Of a stretch of 64,000 bases of DNA, positions 8,359-18,300 are shown one piece after another (the stretch's first letter is position 1; each line of letters begins with the position of its first letter). Under the pieces are notes generated by a model. It was not told where the DNA came from and ran no database searches. It saw nothing but the letters and a program-made list of their open reading frames with translations. Both the position numbers and the translations under genes were made by a program. This DNA is from an uncultured Collinsella sp. (GTDB lineage: Bacteria; Actinomycetota; Coriobacteriia; Coriobacteriales; Coriobacteriaceae): positions 54,696-118,695 of the forward strand of contig URMO01000001.1 in assembly GCA_900549085.1 (NCBI GenBank), in the 5' to 3' direction.

Positions 8359-9132
8359 CTACCCCAGCTCTTGCATGCGGCGGTAGATTTCGCAGATGCC
8401 CTTGATGGTGAGCTGTCCGTCGACCACGTCGAAGGCGTCGGTCGAATCGGCGACGATGCCGGCGAGACCGCCCGTGGCGATAACGGTGGCATCCTCTCGG
8501 CCCAGCTCGCGCTTCATGCGCGCGACCAGGCCCTCGGCCATGGCGGCGGCGCCCACCACGGCGCCGACCTTGATGCACTCCTCGGTATCGCGGCCGATGG
8601 CATGCTCGGGCGCCTCGAGCGGCACGCTGGCGAGCTTGGCGGCGCGGGCGGCAAGTGCATCCATGGAGATGCGGATGCCCGGCGCGATCGCTCCGCCAAT
8701 GTAATAGCCGTCCTCATCGATGACGTCGATATTGGTCGCGGTGCCAAAGTCCACCACGATTGCCGGTGCGCCGTAGAAGGTCTCTGCCGCAACGGCGTTG
8801 GCGACGCGATCGGCACCTACGGCCTGGGGACGCGCCGCGCGCAGCTTGGTCACCGCGGCCGTCTGCGGCCCAATGACGATGGCGTCCGCGGCAATGCGGT
8901 CGGCCACGGCGTGCCATTCGCGCGAGAGCTGCGGCACCACGCCGGCAAAGGCGATCGCGTCGACCGCGTCGAGCGAAAGGCCGTACATCTTAAAGAAACC
9001 CATCAGGCGCACATGGATCTCGTCGGCGGTATAGGAGCGGTCGGTGGGCATGCGCCACGACTGCACCAGCTCGTTTCCGTCAAACAGACCCATGGCCGTC
9101 TGCGTGTTTCCCATATCGATAGCGAGCAGCAT
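8359..9132 (-). CDS. coaX: Type III pantothenate kinase
   Basis: A 257-residue CoaX-family kinase that phosphorylates pantothenate, the first step of coenzyme A synthesis. It belongs to the ASKHA fold: phosphate-1 motif DMGNTQTAMG from residue 6, GADR with the conserved catalytic Asp, DFGTATNIDV as phosphate-2 motif, and APGIRIS in the substrate lid. Length is normal. The start MLLAIDMGN was chosen because family members begin there and GGGAG lies just upstream; an in-frame ATG seven codons earlier and a longer open frame are unlikely. It is convergent with the folP-folK transcription unit and divergent from the initiator tRNA. Confidence 0.95.
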   Translation of the reverse strand: MLLAIDMGNTQTAMGLFDGNELVQSWRMPTDRSYTADEIHVRLMGFFKMYGLSLDAVDAIAFAGVVPQLSREWHAVADRIAADAIVIGPQTAAVTKLRAARPQAVGADRVANAVAAETFYGAPAIVVDFGTATNIDVIDEDGYYIGGAIAPGIRISMDALAARAAKLASVPLEAPEHAIGRDTEECIKVGAVVGAAAMAEGLVARMKRELGREDATVIATGGLAGIVADSTDAFDVVDGQLTIKGICEIYRRMQELG

Positions 9133-9268
9133 GTCTACTCCCAGTGTTGGCATAAAAGGACGCGCACCATTGTATACGTGCCGTCGACGGCGCTCGGCTG
9201 CGATTCGTTTACGGTGATGCGGACTGAGGGGTTTAAATATGAAGGAATTATGCTCTATGAGATTTTCC

Positions 9269-9297
9269 TTGCCGTTTACCGAACTCCCACGTAATAT
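9269..9297 (+). promoter_or_regulatory. Promoter of the initiator tRNA
   Basis: TTGCCG at 9269-9274 and TAATAT at 9292-9297, spacing exactly 17 bases. It ends 31 bases before the mature tRNA 5' end. Confidence 0.7.
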
Positions 9298-9328
9298 TCT
9301 TTCTTGCGCACATGAGGCGCCCAGACAT

Positions 9329-9405
9329 TGCGGGGTGGAGCAGTCTGGTAGCTCGCCGGGCTCATAACCCGGAGGTCGTAGGTTCAAATCCTGCCCCCGC
9401 GACCA
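9329..9405 (+). tRNA. Initiator tRNA-fMet (CAT)
   Basis: A 77-base cloverleaf with anticodon CAT in loop CTCATAA and three consecutive G:C pairs closing the anticodon stem (CCGGG/CCCGG), the mark of a bacterial initiator tRNA. The acceptor stem is GCGGGG/CCCCGC from position 2. Position 1 is T facing G72, so a weak U:G rather than the usual C:A mismatch. The CCA end is encoded. It has its own promoter and terminator. Confidence 0.97.
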
Positions 9406-9414
9406 AGAACTTGC

Positions 9415-9445
9415 AGCTCGTCGGTCAAGCCGGCGAGCTTTTTTG
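9415..9445 (+). terminator. tRNA terminator
   Basis: Stem AGCTCGTCGG / CCGGCGAGCT with loop TCAAG, followed by a run of T. It ends ten bases after the tRNA CCA. Confidence 0.85.
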
Positions 9446-9492
9446 TTATTCCGGGACCGTGTTTTCGGTCCAATTTTCGGCCTCTCAAACAG

Positions 9493-9873
9493 AATCTCGA
9501 TTTGTAACATCTAGACCCGATTTGGGCGGCTAGGTGTTACAGATCGAGATATACCGGCGGTTTGGGCCGCGTTTGTCTAAATCTGTAACACGAGGGACGG
9601 ATTTTGCCGGGCAGCTGTTACAGATTGAGATTTTCTAGCAGGCGGGTCCCGTTTGTCTTGATCCGTAACATCTGGGGCCCATTTTGCCGAGTAGCTGTTA
9701 CAGATCTAGATCTTTCGGCAGGCTAGATTGGTTTGTCTCGATCTGTAACAGGTGGGGGTCAAAAGTTGGCCTAGCTGTTACAGATCTAGATTGTTGAGGA
9801 TGGGTTGAGAGGAACGTCTTGATCTGTAACAGTAAGACCCGGTTTTTGCCGAGTAACTGTTACAGATTGAGAC
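9493..9873. repeat. Five tandem ~81-bp hairpin repeats
   Basis: Five units, each with a 57-58-base palindrome: left arm GTCTTGATCTGTAACA (variants), about 25 bases of loop, right arm TGTTACAGATCTAGAT (variants). The palindromes are at about 9493-9550, 9575-9631, 9655-9711, 9735-9791 and 9816-9873. The TGTTAC cores start at 9535, 9616, 9696, 9776 and 9859, a period of 80-83. Loops share GACCC/TTTTGCCG segments; inter-hairpin spacers of about 23 bases are partly conserved. The array fills most of the gap between the tRNA terminator and the flavoenzyme gene. No gene is seen in it. Confidence 0.88.
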
Positions 9874-10014
9874 AAACCGACGGGCCGCCCCGCCCCATCC
9901 ACCTGCCGTCACCTGATATTCGCCGATTTTCGTTGTGCCGCTGTGCCCCCATGCCATATCCTCTAGACAACTACGCGGCATCATCGCCGCCGCGCCTACA
10001 AGAGAGGAATGTCC

Positions 10015-12045
10015 ATGACCGCACCTGCATCCAAGCTGCTCCAGCCCATTACGGTTGGCCCCCTTGAGCTCAAGAACCGCATTATGTTCCCGCCGCTGAC
10101 CACCGGCTACGAGGAGCGCGACGGTTCCATTGGCGAGCGCAGCCTGGCTTTTTACGAGCGCCTGGCCCGTGGCGGCGTGAGCTACATCGTCATCGGCGAC
10201 GTCGCTCCCGTTATGACCGCGAGCCCCACGCCCAAGCTGGCGACCGACGCCCAGATCCCCACGTTTAAGGCCCTGGCCGACGCCGTCCACAAGCACGGTG
10301 CCAAGGTTGCGCTGCAGCTGTTCCACCCCGAGTACGACGTGCCCGGCGTCGGCCGCATGGTCATGGGATCCATGGCCGCCGCCAAGGCCGCGCAGGAGGC
10401 CAAGGCCGCCGGTGACGAGGAGACCTTTGCCGCCAAGATGGCCGAGTCCAACGAGATCCGCAAGCAGGCTTACGCCAAGCTGCACCACGACATGCAGCAC
10501 TTTGTGAACGAGGCGAGCGTAGAGCAGCTCACCCAGATCAAGGAGGCCATCGCCGCCTCGGCCGCTCGTGCGCAGCAGGCCGGCATCGACGCCATCGAGG
10601 TCCACGGCGACCGCTTGGTGGGCTCGCTGTGCTCGGCCATCCTCAACAAGCGCACCGACGAGTACGGTGGCTCGTTCGAGAACCGCGTTCGCTACGCGCT
10701 CGAGGTCGTCGCTGCCATTAAGGAAGCCGCGCCGCAGCTGATGGTGGAGTACAAGCTCCCCGTGATTATGGAGAACCCCGACGGCACGCCGCGCGGCAAG
10801 GGTGGCCTGCAGCCCGACGAGGCCTGCGAGTTTGCCAAGCTGCTCGAGGGCGCGGGTATCGATATGATCCAGGTCGCGCAGGCCAACCACACCGGCAACA
10901 TGGGCGACACCATTCCGCCCATGGGCGCCATGCCCTACAACTGGACGCTGCCCGTGGCTGAGCGCGTCAAGGCCCTGGTCTCCGTGCCGGTGGCAACCGT
11001 CGGCCGCGTGGTCTCGGTCGAGGCGGGCGAGAAGATCCTGGAAGACGGCTCGGCCGACATCATCGCCTACGGCCGCTCGCTCATGTGCGACCCCGACATT
11101 GCGCTGAAGGCCGCCACGGGTGAGCCCATCCGCGAGTGCCTCAACTGCAACAAGGGCTGCGTCGACGCGATTCAAAACCGCAAGTACATCTCGTGCGTGC
11201 TCAACGCCGAGAACGGTGACGAGGCGACCATCGACATCAAGCCGGGCGAGGGCGACAAGAAGGTCGCCGTGGTGGGCGGCGGCATCGCCGGCCTGGAGGC
11301 CGCACGCGTGGCGGCCAAGCGCGGCTACGATGTGACCGTCTACGAGGCGAGCGATCACTTGGGCGGCCAGATTGTGCTGGCGGCCGCGCCTCCGCGCAAG
11401 GACGAGATCATGCGCTCGGTCGAGTATTACGAGAAGATTCTGCCCGGCCTGGGCGTGAAGGTTGAGCTCAACCATGCCGCTACCGCTGAGGACCTCAACG
11501 CCGCCGACGCCGCGATTGTGGCTGTGGGCGCGCACGACGTGGTCATCCCCGTTCCGGGCGCCGACTCGGAGAAGGTCGTCTCGAGCTGGGACGTGCTGGC
11601 CGGCAAGGTGGAGCTTACGGGCCGCGTCGCCGTCATTGGCGGTGGCCTGGTGGGCACCGAGACTGCCGAGTACCTGCTGCAGCACGGCTGCGAGGTAGCG
11701 ATCGTGGAGATGCTCGACAAGATTGCCGCGGGCGAGTCCGAGACCATTCTGCCGCTGATTATGAGCGACTTTGCCGAGCACAACGTGGAGCAGCACGTAA
11801 AGACCCGCCTGACCGCCATTACCGACGAGGGCGTGGAGGCCATTCGTACCGCCGAGGACGGCGCCGAGGAGCCGGTGAAGATCGCCTGCGATTACGTGGT
11901 GATGGCCGTGGGTTCCAAGGCCAACGCGTTTGACCTGGACGGCGTGACGGTGCCCGTGACCTGCGTGGGCGACTGCTCGGGCGAGCGTACCGCCGACATT
12001 GCGAGCGCCATTCGCACGGCGTATCACGCGGCCAACGAGCTGTAG
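10015..12045 (+). CDS. NADH:flavin oxidoreductase, 2-enoate reductase / dienoyl-CoA reductase type
   Basis: A 676-residue three-domain enzyme. Residues 1-~380 form an Old-Yellow-Enzyme FMN barrel (start LLQPITVGPLELKNRIMFPP). A [4Fe-4S] site C-x2-C-x3-C-x11-C (CLNCNKGC...) links to a Rossmann FAD domain (VVGGGIAGLEAAR) with an inserted NADH domain (VIGGGLVGTETAEYL). Relatives reduce activated C=C bonds of enoates, dienoyl-CoAs or steroids anaerobically. The barrel segment that carries the catalytic AHGYL in classical members reads VHGDRLVGSLCS, so the substrate is likely different. ATG 10015 fits GAGAGG at 10002-10007 (spacing 7) better than ATG 10009. Monocistronic, ended by a strong terminator. 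Confidence 0.9.
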   Translation: MTAPASKLLQPITVGPLELKNRIMFPPLTTGYEERDGSIGERSLAFYERLARGGVSYIVIGDVAPVMTASPTPKLATDAQIPTFKALADAVHKHGAKVALQLFHPEYDVPGVGRMVMGSMAAAKAAQEAKAAGDEETFAAKMAESNEIRKQAYAKLHHDMQHFVNEASVEQLTQIKEAIAASAARAQQAGIDAIEVHGDRLVGSLCSAILNKRTDEYGGSFENRVRYALEVVAAIKEAAPQLMVEYKLPVIMENPDGTPRGKGGLQPDEACEFAKLLEGAGIDMIQVAQANHTGNMGDTIPPMGAMPYNWTLPVAERVKALVSVPVATVGRVVSVEAGEKILEDGSADIIAYGRSLMCDPDIALKAATGEPIRECLNCNKGCVDAIQNRKYISCVLNAENGDEATIDIKPGEGDKKVAVVGGGIAGLEAARVAAKRGYDVTVYEASDHLGGQIVLAAAPPRKDEIMRSVEYYEKILPGLGVKVELNHAATAEDLNAADAAIVAVGAHDVVIPVPGADSEKVVSSWDVLAGKVELTGRVAVIGGGLVGTETAEYLLQHGCEVAIVEMLDKIAAGESETILPLIMSDFAEHNVEQHVKTRLTAITDEGVEAIRTAEDGAEEPVKIACDYVVMAVGSKANAFDLDGVTVPVTCVGDCSGERTADIASAIRTAYHAANEL

Positions 12046-12122
12046 TTAACTTCGCGGTCAGGCGGGGCGGTAGCACGGATCTGCCTCGCCCGACTGCGTC
12101 CCAGCATACACAGACCATCGAT

Positions 12123-12166
12123 CGGGGTGGGGCTTGCAAGAACGGCAGGCCCCACCCCGGTTTTTG
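12123..12166 (+). terminator. Rho-independent terminator of the flavoenzyme
   Basis: Stem CGGGGTGGGGC / GGCCCCACCCCG followed by TTTTT at 12161-12165. Confidence 0.9.
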
Positions 12167-12399
12167 TGCGAGGGGGCAGGCGAGCTTGCACCGTGTCTTT
12201 GGCATATGGGCGAGGCTGCTATTCGTAATCTTTAAGACATCATTAAGGTTTGCGTTGTGGAGCAAACCGCAGGTCAATGCTATTCTTTTACCTTATCGTA
12301 TGGTGTTGTATTCTGCCTGAATTCTCTACCTGCGAACAACAGATAAACGCGACCGAGCGGAAAAGGATGGCAAGCCCGCAAGCAGGGCAAACGTAAGCG
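12167..12399 (+). other. Upstream region of the surface operon
   Basis: No gene seen. An inverted repeat GGTTTGC (12247-12253) / GCAAACC (12262-12268) with a polypurine-flanked loop lies 130 bases before the first start codon and could be an operator or leader hairpin. AT-rich TATTCTTTTACC follows at about 12280, but no matched -35/-10 pair can be defended. Confidence 0.4.
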
Positions 12400-13437
12400 A
12401 TGAGTGGCATGGACCGACATAACGAGCTCCAGCAGCACAAGACGGCGGCCGAGTACCGCCAAGCTGCCGACGAGCACGTGCGGACCCTCAAGGATTTCTG
12501 GAAGGATTTCCTGGTGAGCGGCCTGTTTGTGCTGGCCGCCATCGTTGCCATCTTTGCATGCCTGGCCTGGTTTGCCGCGAATAACCGAGTGAGCGCCACG
12601 GGGAGCACGATCGGGGCGAAGGCGGGGCGGTACACGCTGACCGCCGCGGGCGAGGGTGAGTCCGGCGCACACGTGGGCTATTACGAGCGCTCCGAGCGCA
12701 CGCCCGAGGAAAAGAATGCCATCGATCGCCTGGATACGACCGACGCCATGACGGTAACACTCGGCTCCAACCTGAACAACGAGACCGCAGGCTCTCTGCA
12801 CCCGGGTGCTCGCGGCAAGATTACATTTACGGTGAAGCCGCTGGTGAGTGACCTGGACGGGGTCACGATCAATCTGTCGCGCTTGCTTAAGGTCACGAAC
12901 ATTGTTGGCGTTGTTGGGGACGGAGGAACGCTGGCGCCCGAGGCGGAGGCGCTCCTCGGCTTGATCAGAGGCCATGTACTGTTCTTTACGAGCTGCGACC
13001 AGAACGGCTATTACTCGGATCGTGTGGTTGATAGCAAGATCGAGATTCACAAGAGCGCGTTTTGCGAAAACGGCGATGCGGCCAAGCCAACGAACAAGCC
13101 CGTCACCATCAATCTGTACTGGGTATGGCCGGAGTACTTTCAGAACTTCGTCCTTACGGGCAACACGAATTACTACAAGAATCTGTTTGCGGCGGCGGGC
13201 GACGCAAAGTCTGACTACGGCGCTCTGCAGGCAGATATGAACGCGCATAAAGCGAACTACTTCTATGGCGCGGCAAACGGCACAAGTGCTGCCAACGCTC
13301 CTGCGGTTTCGGCTGACATGTCCTTCAGCGACGCCGCCATCTGCTCGGCGCTGTACAACAATGCCGACGAGCAGATCGGCAATAAGGTCGAATACATCCA
13401 ACTAAGAATTAGCGCTCAGGAGGGCGTGAGCTCATGA
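12400..13437 (+). CDS. Membrane-anchored surface protein, TasA/pilin-like class (1)
   Basis: 345 residues, no enzyme motif. A Lys/Arg-containing cytoplasmic start of about 36 residues is followed by one hydrophobic helix (about 37-60) ending AWFAANNRVSATG. The WF-x(2)-N-x(2)-V-x-A-T-G pattern right after the helix recurs in exported, beta-rich proteins of Firmicutes and Coriobacteriia that resemble TasA/camelysin-type fibre subunits. The ectodomain is rich in Asn, Thr and Gly and predicted to be beta structure. It is first of four tightly linked genes; its last four bases overlap the next start (ATGA). The translation start is weakly marked; ATG 12409 is an alternative. Function is inferred only from architecture. 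Confidence 0.7.
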   Translation: MSGMDRHNELQQHKTAAEYRQAADEHVRTLKDFWKDFLVSGLFVLAAIVAIFACLAWFAANNRVSATGSTIGAKAGRYTLTAAGEGESGAHVGYYERSERTPEEKNAIDRLDTTDAMTVTLGSNLNNETAGSLHPGARGKITFTVKPLVSDLDGVTINLSRLLKVTNIVGVVGDGGTLAPEAEALLGLIRGHVLFFTSCDQNGYYSDRVVDSKIEIHKSAFCENGDAAKPTNKPVTINLYWVWPEYFQNFVLTGNTNYYKNLFAAAGDAKSDYGALQADMNAHKANYFYGAANGTSAANAPAVSADMSFSDAAICSALYNNADEQIGNKVEYIQLRISAQEGVSS

Positions 13438-14246
13438 GCACCATGCAAACGCGCCTCGGCGATGCCCGCAATTGGATAGAAAACCACCGCGCACAGGCCC
13501 TTGCGGTCCTGATATTGCTGGCGGCAATCGCTCTTATCGTCGGTTTATCGCTCTCGTGGTTTGTGGGCAGCAAAAGTCTGTCCACGGTGGGCAAGATCCA
13601 AACGCCCGCGCAGCTCAAGATCATGGGTCCCAACCAGACGAGCATCGAGCCCATCGAGATTTCGTATGACGAGTCGCGCGGTGATGTGAAAAACTCCAAC
13701 GGTACCGTGACCGTTCGTCGCGCGTTTTGTGTGCAGAGCGACAATGGCGATCCCGCTGCCGGCGGTCAAGCGTTTGAGCTGCAGGTTGCCAACACAACGA
13801 ATATCACGGGGCTGACAATCAACGTCTACCGAGTAACGGTCAACGATCCGAACGATAAAAACGGCACCGTGGTCGGCCTCGACGGGCTCAACCGCACCTA
13901 CTCATGGAGCAAAAAGAGCAGCACCCCGATTGAGTTTGCTTTTATCAACTCCGCGGACGGGACAAGTGCGTTGGCTAAAGAGCTTGAGGCAAACGACTCG
14001 ACGTACGGCTCGTACGTGAATGTCCAGAAAAACGCGCGCCCGCTCTACCGGTATCACGAGTTCACAAAGAGTCAGCTCGACGGTTACAGCGATAAGAACA
14101 AAAGGGCCAACGCCGCCACGAACTTCATCATCGAGTGCACGTGGAATCCGGGCGTTGTGACCGTAAACGGAAAGACAGTCTCCAACGTTAAAGAAACCGA
14201 CATGGTCTACCTAATTGCTCGCGGCATGAGCGGCACTAATTACTAA
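13434..14246 (+). CDS. Membrane-anchored surface protein, TasA/pilin-like class (2)
   Basis: 270 residues built like the preceding protein: a short basic cytoplasmic start, one helix (about 22-43) ending LSWFVGSKSLSTVGK, then a beta-rich ectodomain. The C-terminus FIIECTW...KETDMVYLIARG resembles the last strands of TasA-like fibre proteins, where a similar KETDM-V-Y segment is common. One cysteine (FCVQ) in the first third pairs with FIIEC only if a disulfide forms. The start overlaps the upstream gene by 4 bases, so translation is coupled. No SipW-type peptidase is encoded in the window, and there is no sortase signal. Likely a fibre or envelope subunit. Confidence 0.7.
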   Translation: MSTMQTRLGDARNWIENHRAQALAVLILLAAIALIVGLSLSWFVGSKSLSTVGKIQTPAQLKIMGPNQTSIEPIEISYDESRGDVKNSNGTVTVRRAFCVQSDNGDPAAGGQAFELQVANTTNITGLTINVYRVTVNDPNDKNGTVVGLDGLNRTYSWSKKSSTPIEFAFINSADGTSALAKELEANDSTYGSYVNVQKNARPLYRYHEFTKSQLDGYSDKNKRANAATNFIIECTWNPGVVTVNGKTVSNVKETDMVYLIARGMSGTNY

Positions 14247-14270
14247 TAAGTATGAAGGGAGGGGTGCCAG

Positions 14271-15257
14271 ATGCGAAAAGACAAGAAAGAGCAAAATGAA
14301 ATCGCAAGGCCTGCTGGCAAGCACTTTGCACAGGTAGATGATTCTAAGGCAGAGCCTTGCTGCGCAGGGTCGGCGGCCCCTGCTTCCAAAGTGCGTAAGC
14401 GCCTATGGGCAGTTGCGGTGCTGCTGTGCGCTGTCGCGATTGCGATGGGTACCTACCTTACCTACACGGCCTTTTTGGCGGGCGACTTCCTTAAGTCGGT
14501 TGCTGTTTCGGGCACGTCGCAGGCGCTGTTTGCCTCGGACATGCTTACGGGCTACACGAATGAGACGCTGAATGACGAGGGTATTGCCGTCCGAAGCGTC
14601 ATCGCCGACACGAGTGGGGAAAACTGCTCTTTTACTTTTCGCATTTACAACCATCTGCTGGGCGACAAGAACAAGGTCAACGACAAGGACGTTAACGCGA
14701 CGCTGAGCGTGGAGGCGACGGGAACGACGAAAGCTTGGAGCATAAGCGGTTCGCCCACGCTGACGGCGGGCGGCACGGTCGACCTTTCCTTCCCTGCCAA
14801 CAGGGCAACCATGTATACCTATAAGGTTACGTTTTCCAAGGCGGACCTCAACAAAGCATCCTTCACCGTTAAGGCCCGGGTCGGCTCCAATAGCCCTGGC
14901 ACCAACCTAAAATGGCTCGCTGCCAAGATTGCGCCTTCCGAGCGTGCAGAGGTGACGGCTTCGGGCGTTTCGGGCGAGTGGGTCGACAAGAACTCGGATA
15001 TCAACGTTTTCGACGCTTACAACTATCGCGTGACCGTTACGGGTACGCCAACAAAAATCAAGCTTACGTGGGGCGACAAGGTTGAGCTTGACCCGTTTTT
15101 TGAGACAAATCATTCCGACGCGACCGTTAATAAAAATAAAAGGGTGGTCACGTTCACTATGGAACCCGGGTCGGAGATTATTACTTTTTACCGCGCGACA
15201 GATACCGCACCCGGCAACTGGGGTGATGACATCGGCGTTACGTGCGGATCTGCGTAG
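14271..15257 (+). CDS. Membrane-anchored surface protein (3)
   Basis: 328 residues. A long charged cytoplasmic segment (about 45 residues, ending KVRKRLW) precedes one hydrophobic helix (about 46-68), then a Ser/Thr/Lys-rich ectodomain of alternating short strands; motif VAVSGTSQALFASDML follows the helix. It lacks the WFxxN signature of its two neighbours but keeps the same layout. GGGAGG about 11 bases upstream marks the start. It lies 24 bases after the previous gene and 64 bases before the giant surface protein. No catalytic motif. It may be a minor subunit or an anchor for the other two. Confidence 0.65.
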   Translation: MRKDKKEQNEIARPAGKHFAQVDDSKAEPCCAGSAAPASKVRKRLWAVAVLLCAVAIAMGTYLTYTAFLAGDFLKSVAVSGTSQALFASDMLTGYTNETLNDEGIAVRSVIADTSGENCSFTFRIYNHLLGDKNKVNDKDVNATLSVEATGTTKAWSISGSPTLTAGGTVDLSFPANRATMYTYKVTFSKADLNKASFTVKARVGSNSPGTNLKWLAAKIAPSERAEVTASGVSGEWVDKNSDINVFDAYNYRVTVTGTPTKIKLTWGDKVELDPFFETNHSDATVNKNKRVVTFTMEPGSEIITFYRATDTAPGNWGDDIGVTCGSA

Positions 15258-15321
15258 GCCAATCGCAATCGGTGATTTTGAGACCCCGCACGGGGCATGA
15301 GATAGAACGAGGTAGGACCAG

Positions 15322-18300
15322 ATGAGAACGGCAAAGCGCATAACAACCGCATGCCTGACTGCGATCATGATTTTCCAGGCGCTCGCGCCTTCCACAGAGG
15401 TGTTCGCGCAAGAGCTCGACGCCGTTATGGAGGCGTCTGTCTCCGCCGCGCGCGCCGCGGGCAACACGGCGCGCTCCGTACAGGATGCTGTGGCAACCGC
15501 GCTGCAAGATGCTGACCAGGCTGCATCTGATGACGCCGCGACGACTCCGGGCGCCGATGCTGGCGCCACCGAGGGCGGCGACGGTTCTGCCAACGCTGGC
15601 GAATCGCAGGACTCCACGACCGATGGAACCACCAGCGGCGATGCTCCAGCGGAGGGCGACGCGTCCCAAGACGATGCGGCTGCCGATGAGGGTGCTGCTG
15701 ACGAAGAACAAGCGGATGACGCGGATGCGGATGCTGCAGCCCAGGCAGATGTCAAGTATGAGTACAACACGGCTAAGGAGCTGGAAACCGCTATCGGTGA
15801 CGCCAACGTTACTGTCGATGCCGATAAGGTAATTAGGGTCACCATTGGGACCAGTGAGGACCTGATTAAGCTCTCCAACACTAATCCCGCTATTTACCAG
15901 AATGCCGCCATTACGAAGGGCGGCGCGACGGGATCGGGCCTCAATCTATGCAACACGGTGACGACGGCGAACGGCGTTGTCCTTTCCTTCTTGGGCCTTG
16001 GTGCCCCGAACGCGCCTTTTAAGGGGAGCTTCGGCCTGGAAACTACTCCAGTCGTTTTAAATAAGCCCTTGTTCAATAGCATTGAGCTGTCCGCAGATAT
16101 GACGCTCAAGCTCACTTGGAAGGGTGCGACCAGCGATCCCATTGTTGCGTCGTCGATTGCTGGCGGGGATCATAAGCTGGTCGTTGCCCTCACTGTTGCC
16201 CCCGTTGCAGAAAATACGACTGCGATCACCTTAACCTCTCCGCTTTTGGGTTCTGTTTCGGGCGCGCTTACGCTCGATGCAACCTATGCGGCGAAAGACG
16301 GCGCAGCTCCAGCCGTTAATATCCAATCCGGGAACGATAATGTTGGGCTTCTTGCGGACACGCTTGTAGATGCCGCATCTCTTTCCGTTAAGCAGTTAGC
16401 GCTTCCGAGCAAGTACAACGGAACCCCGGCCATCCAGACGACCAAGGACGGCGCAAGTGCCGGCGGCCTTATCGGTGCCTGCGGCAACAACGCGACCGTG
16501 GCCATTAACGGTAATATTGATCTATCCGGCGTTAGCGTCAAAGGTAGGGCCGCTAGTGGTGGTCTTATCGGTAAGGCCACCAACCTCACGCTCAACATCG
16601 CTGATGGCGTAACAGTTAAGCCGGCGTGCAACGTCGGCGATAAAGACAGCGCTTGCTCCGGTGGCGTCATCGGCGACGTGAGCTTTGCACGAAAGTTTGC
16701 CGTTAAGCCCAATATGTTCGACCTGGGCAAGCTTGTGACGCTTGGCGCATCGCAACGCGCCGGCGCCCTTTTTGGTGTGGCCGATATTTCTAATGGCGAC
16801 ATCGTGGTGCAAGGCGGAACGTATAAGAGCAAGTTCACCTTACCGGAAGAAGTTAGCTTCAACGGCAGCTACGGCGGCCTTGTCGGCAAGGTGTTTGCGA
16901 CGGCAAAAGGCGCCGATGAGTCGCTGCGCGCCTTTGTGGTCCAAAAGGATGCGGATAAGAAAACGTGCTCAATTGAGTTTGAACTTGCGGGCAAGCTGTC
17001 CGATACGGGCGGTGTTGTTGGCTATGTTGGCGATAGCGCGGATTCCAATTCGCAGCCTGTCGCCGTTGCGCTCGACGGCGTGACGGTTGCGTGCAAGGGA
17101 GATGCTTCGGCGCGAACGGACGCCGGAAAGTTCGGTGGCGCCGTGGGCGTTGTCGACACGCGCAATGTCCTTGACGTGCGAGATTTCAAACTTACAAGCG
17201 ACAATCCTATCGGTAAGGCGCAAAGCAACCGTGCCGCGGGAATTGCAGGCTCCGCGTGGAATGCTGTAATCAAATTCAGCGGCATCACGGATCTGTCGGG
17301 CGCAAGTTTTGCCGAAAACAGCACGACGGGCCAGCTCGTATACGAGAACCACAACGCGCTGATCTTCGCTGCCGGCAATGGCTCTAATGGAGAACTGACC
17401 GACAAAGGTGCTAAGGGCTGGACCTTCAAACGTAGCAATACTGCCTCGAAGACGGACGACATCGCGACCTACGGCGAAGTTATTCGTCTGGGCGGCTACT
17501 TCATTAAGCTTGATGCGGACACTCATAAGTTGACCTTGCCGGATTCGCTGACGGCAGCTAACGGTGTCTACACCCTAACCTCAGTTAAGGATTTCGCCCA
17601 ACTTGCGATCACCTGGCAAACCAACGGCTACTACTCCATGGTCGAGGGCGTTTCTGAAAACAACCCGAACATCTTGCAGTCCGCGACCATTACGGTGAAC
17701 GGCACTATTGATCTCAAGGGCACGGGCCTGACGGGTTTCACGCAGGATTGTGCAGACGGCTCGCAAGTTTTCTTGGGAAAGTTGAATGGCAACGGCACAA
17801 ATGGCAACGGCACAATCAACCTTGCCGTCGGCGAGCCGTATGGCACGCGCGACGGGGCCGTGCTTGGCGAAGGCGACACGAGCAAAGGCAACGGCAAAAT
17901 CTACCGCCACGGCCGCTTGGGCTTGTTCGCGGCCGTCAACGGCGCAACCATCTCCAACGTCACAATCGCTGGCTCCATGAAGTTCGATAACGGTTCGGCT
18001 ATCGATGCCGGGTCGCTTGCAGGTGCCATCGTCGGCAACCTGTCATTGTCTGGCGTAACGTGCAAAACGAATATCGCGTGTGATGATACGTTTGCCAATG
18101 ACGTGAACATTGGTGGTATTGCGGGCAGCGTGTCGGCGGCTTCTACGGTTGCGTTTGAGGGCAACAGCAAGGCCCAGGCGACCATCACTAAAGCTCAAAC
18201 GCTTAACGGCAATATGCGCATTGGCGGCGCTATCGGCTACGTGGGCGACTATGCCTCGATATTCAATGTTACGGGCCTCGAAGTCGCCGGATCAATCGAA

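Noticed and set aside
9493..9873. CRISPR array
   Set aside because: Each unit is a hairpin with imperfect arms, and the spacers are themselves partly conserved; there are no cas genes. This is a tandem hairpin array.
9778..12027. A 749-residue open frame on the minus strand opposite the flavoenzyme gene
   Set aside because: His/Gly/Leu-rich composition with no domain; it is the antisense shadow of a well supported gene in high-GC DNA. Similar long antisense frames over folP-folK, the ech operon and the ABC genes were dismissed for the same reason.
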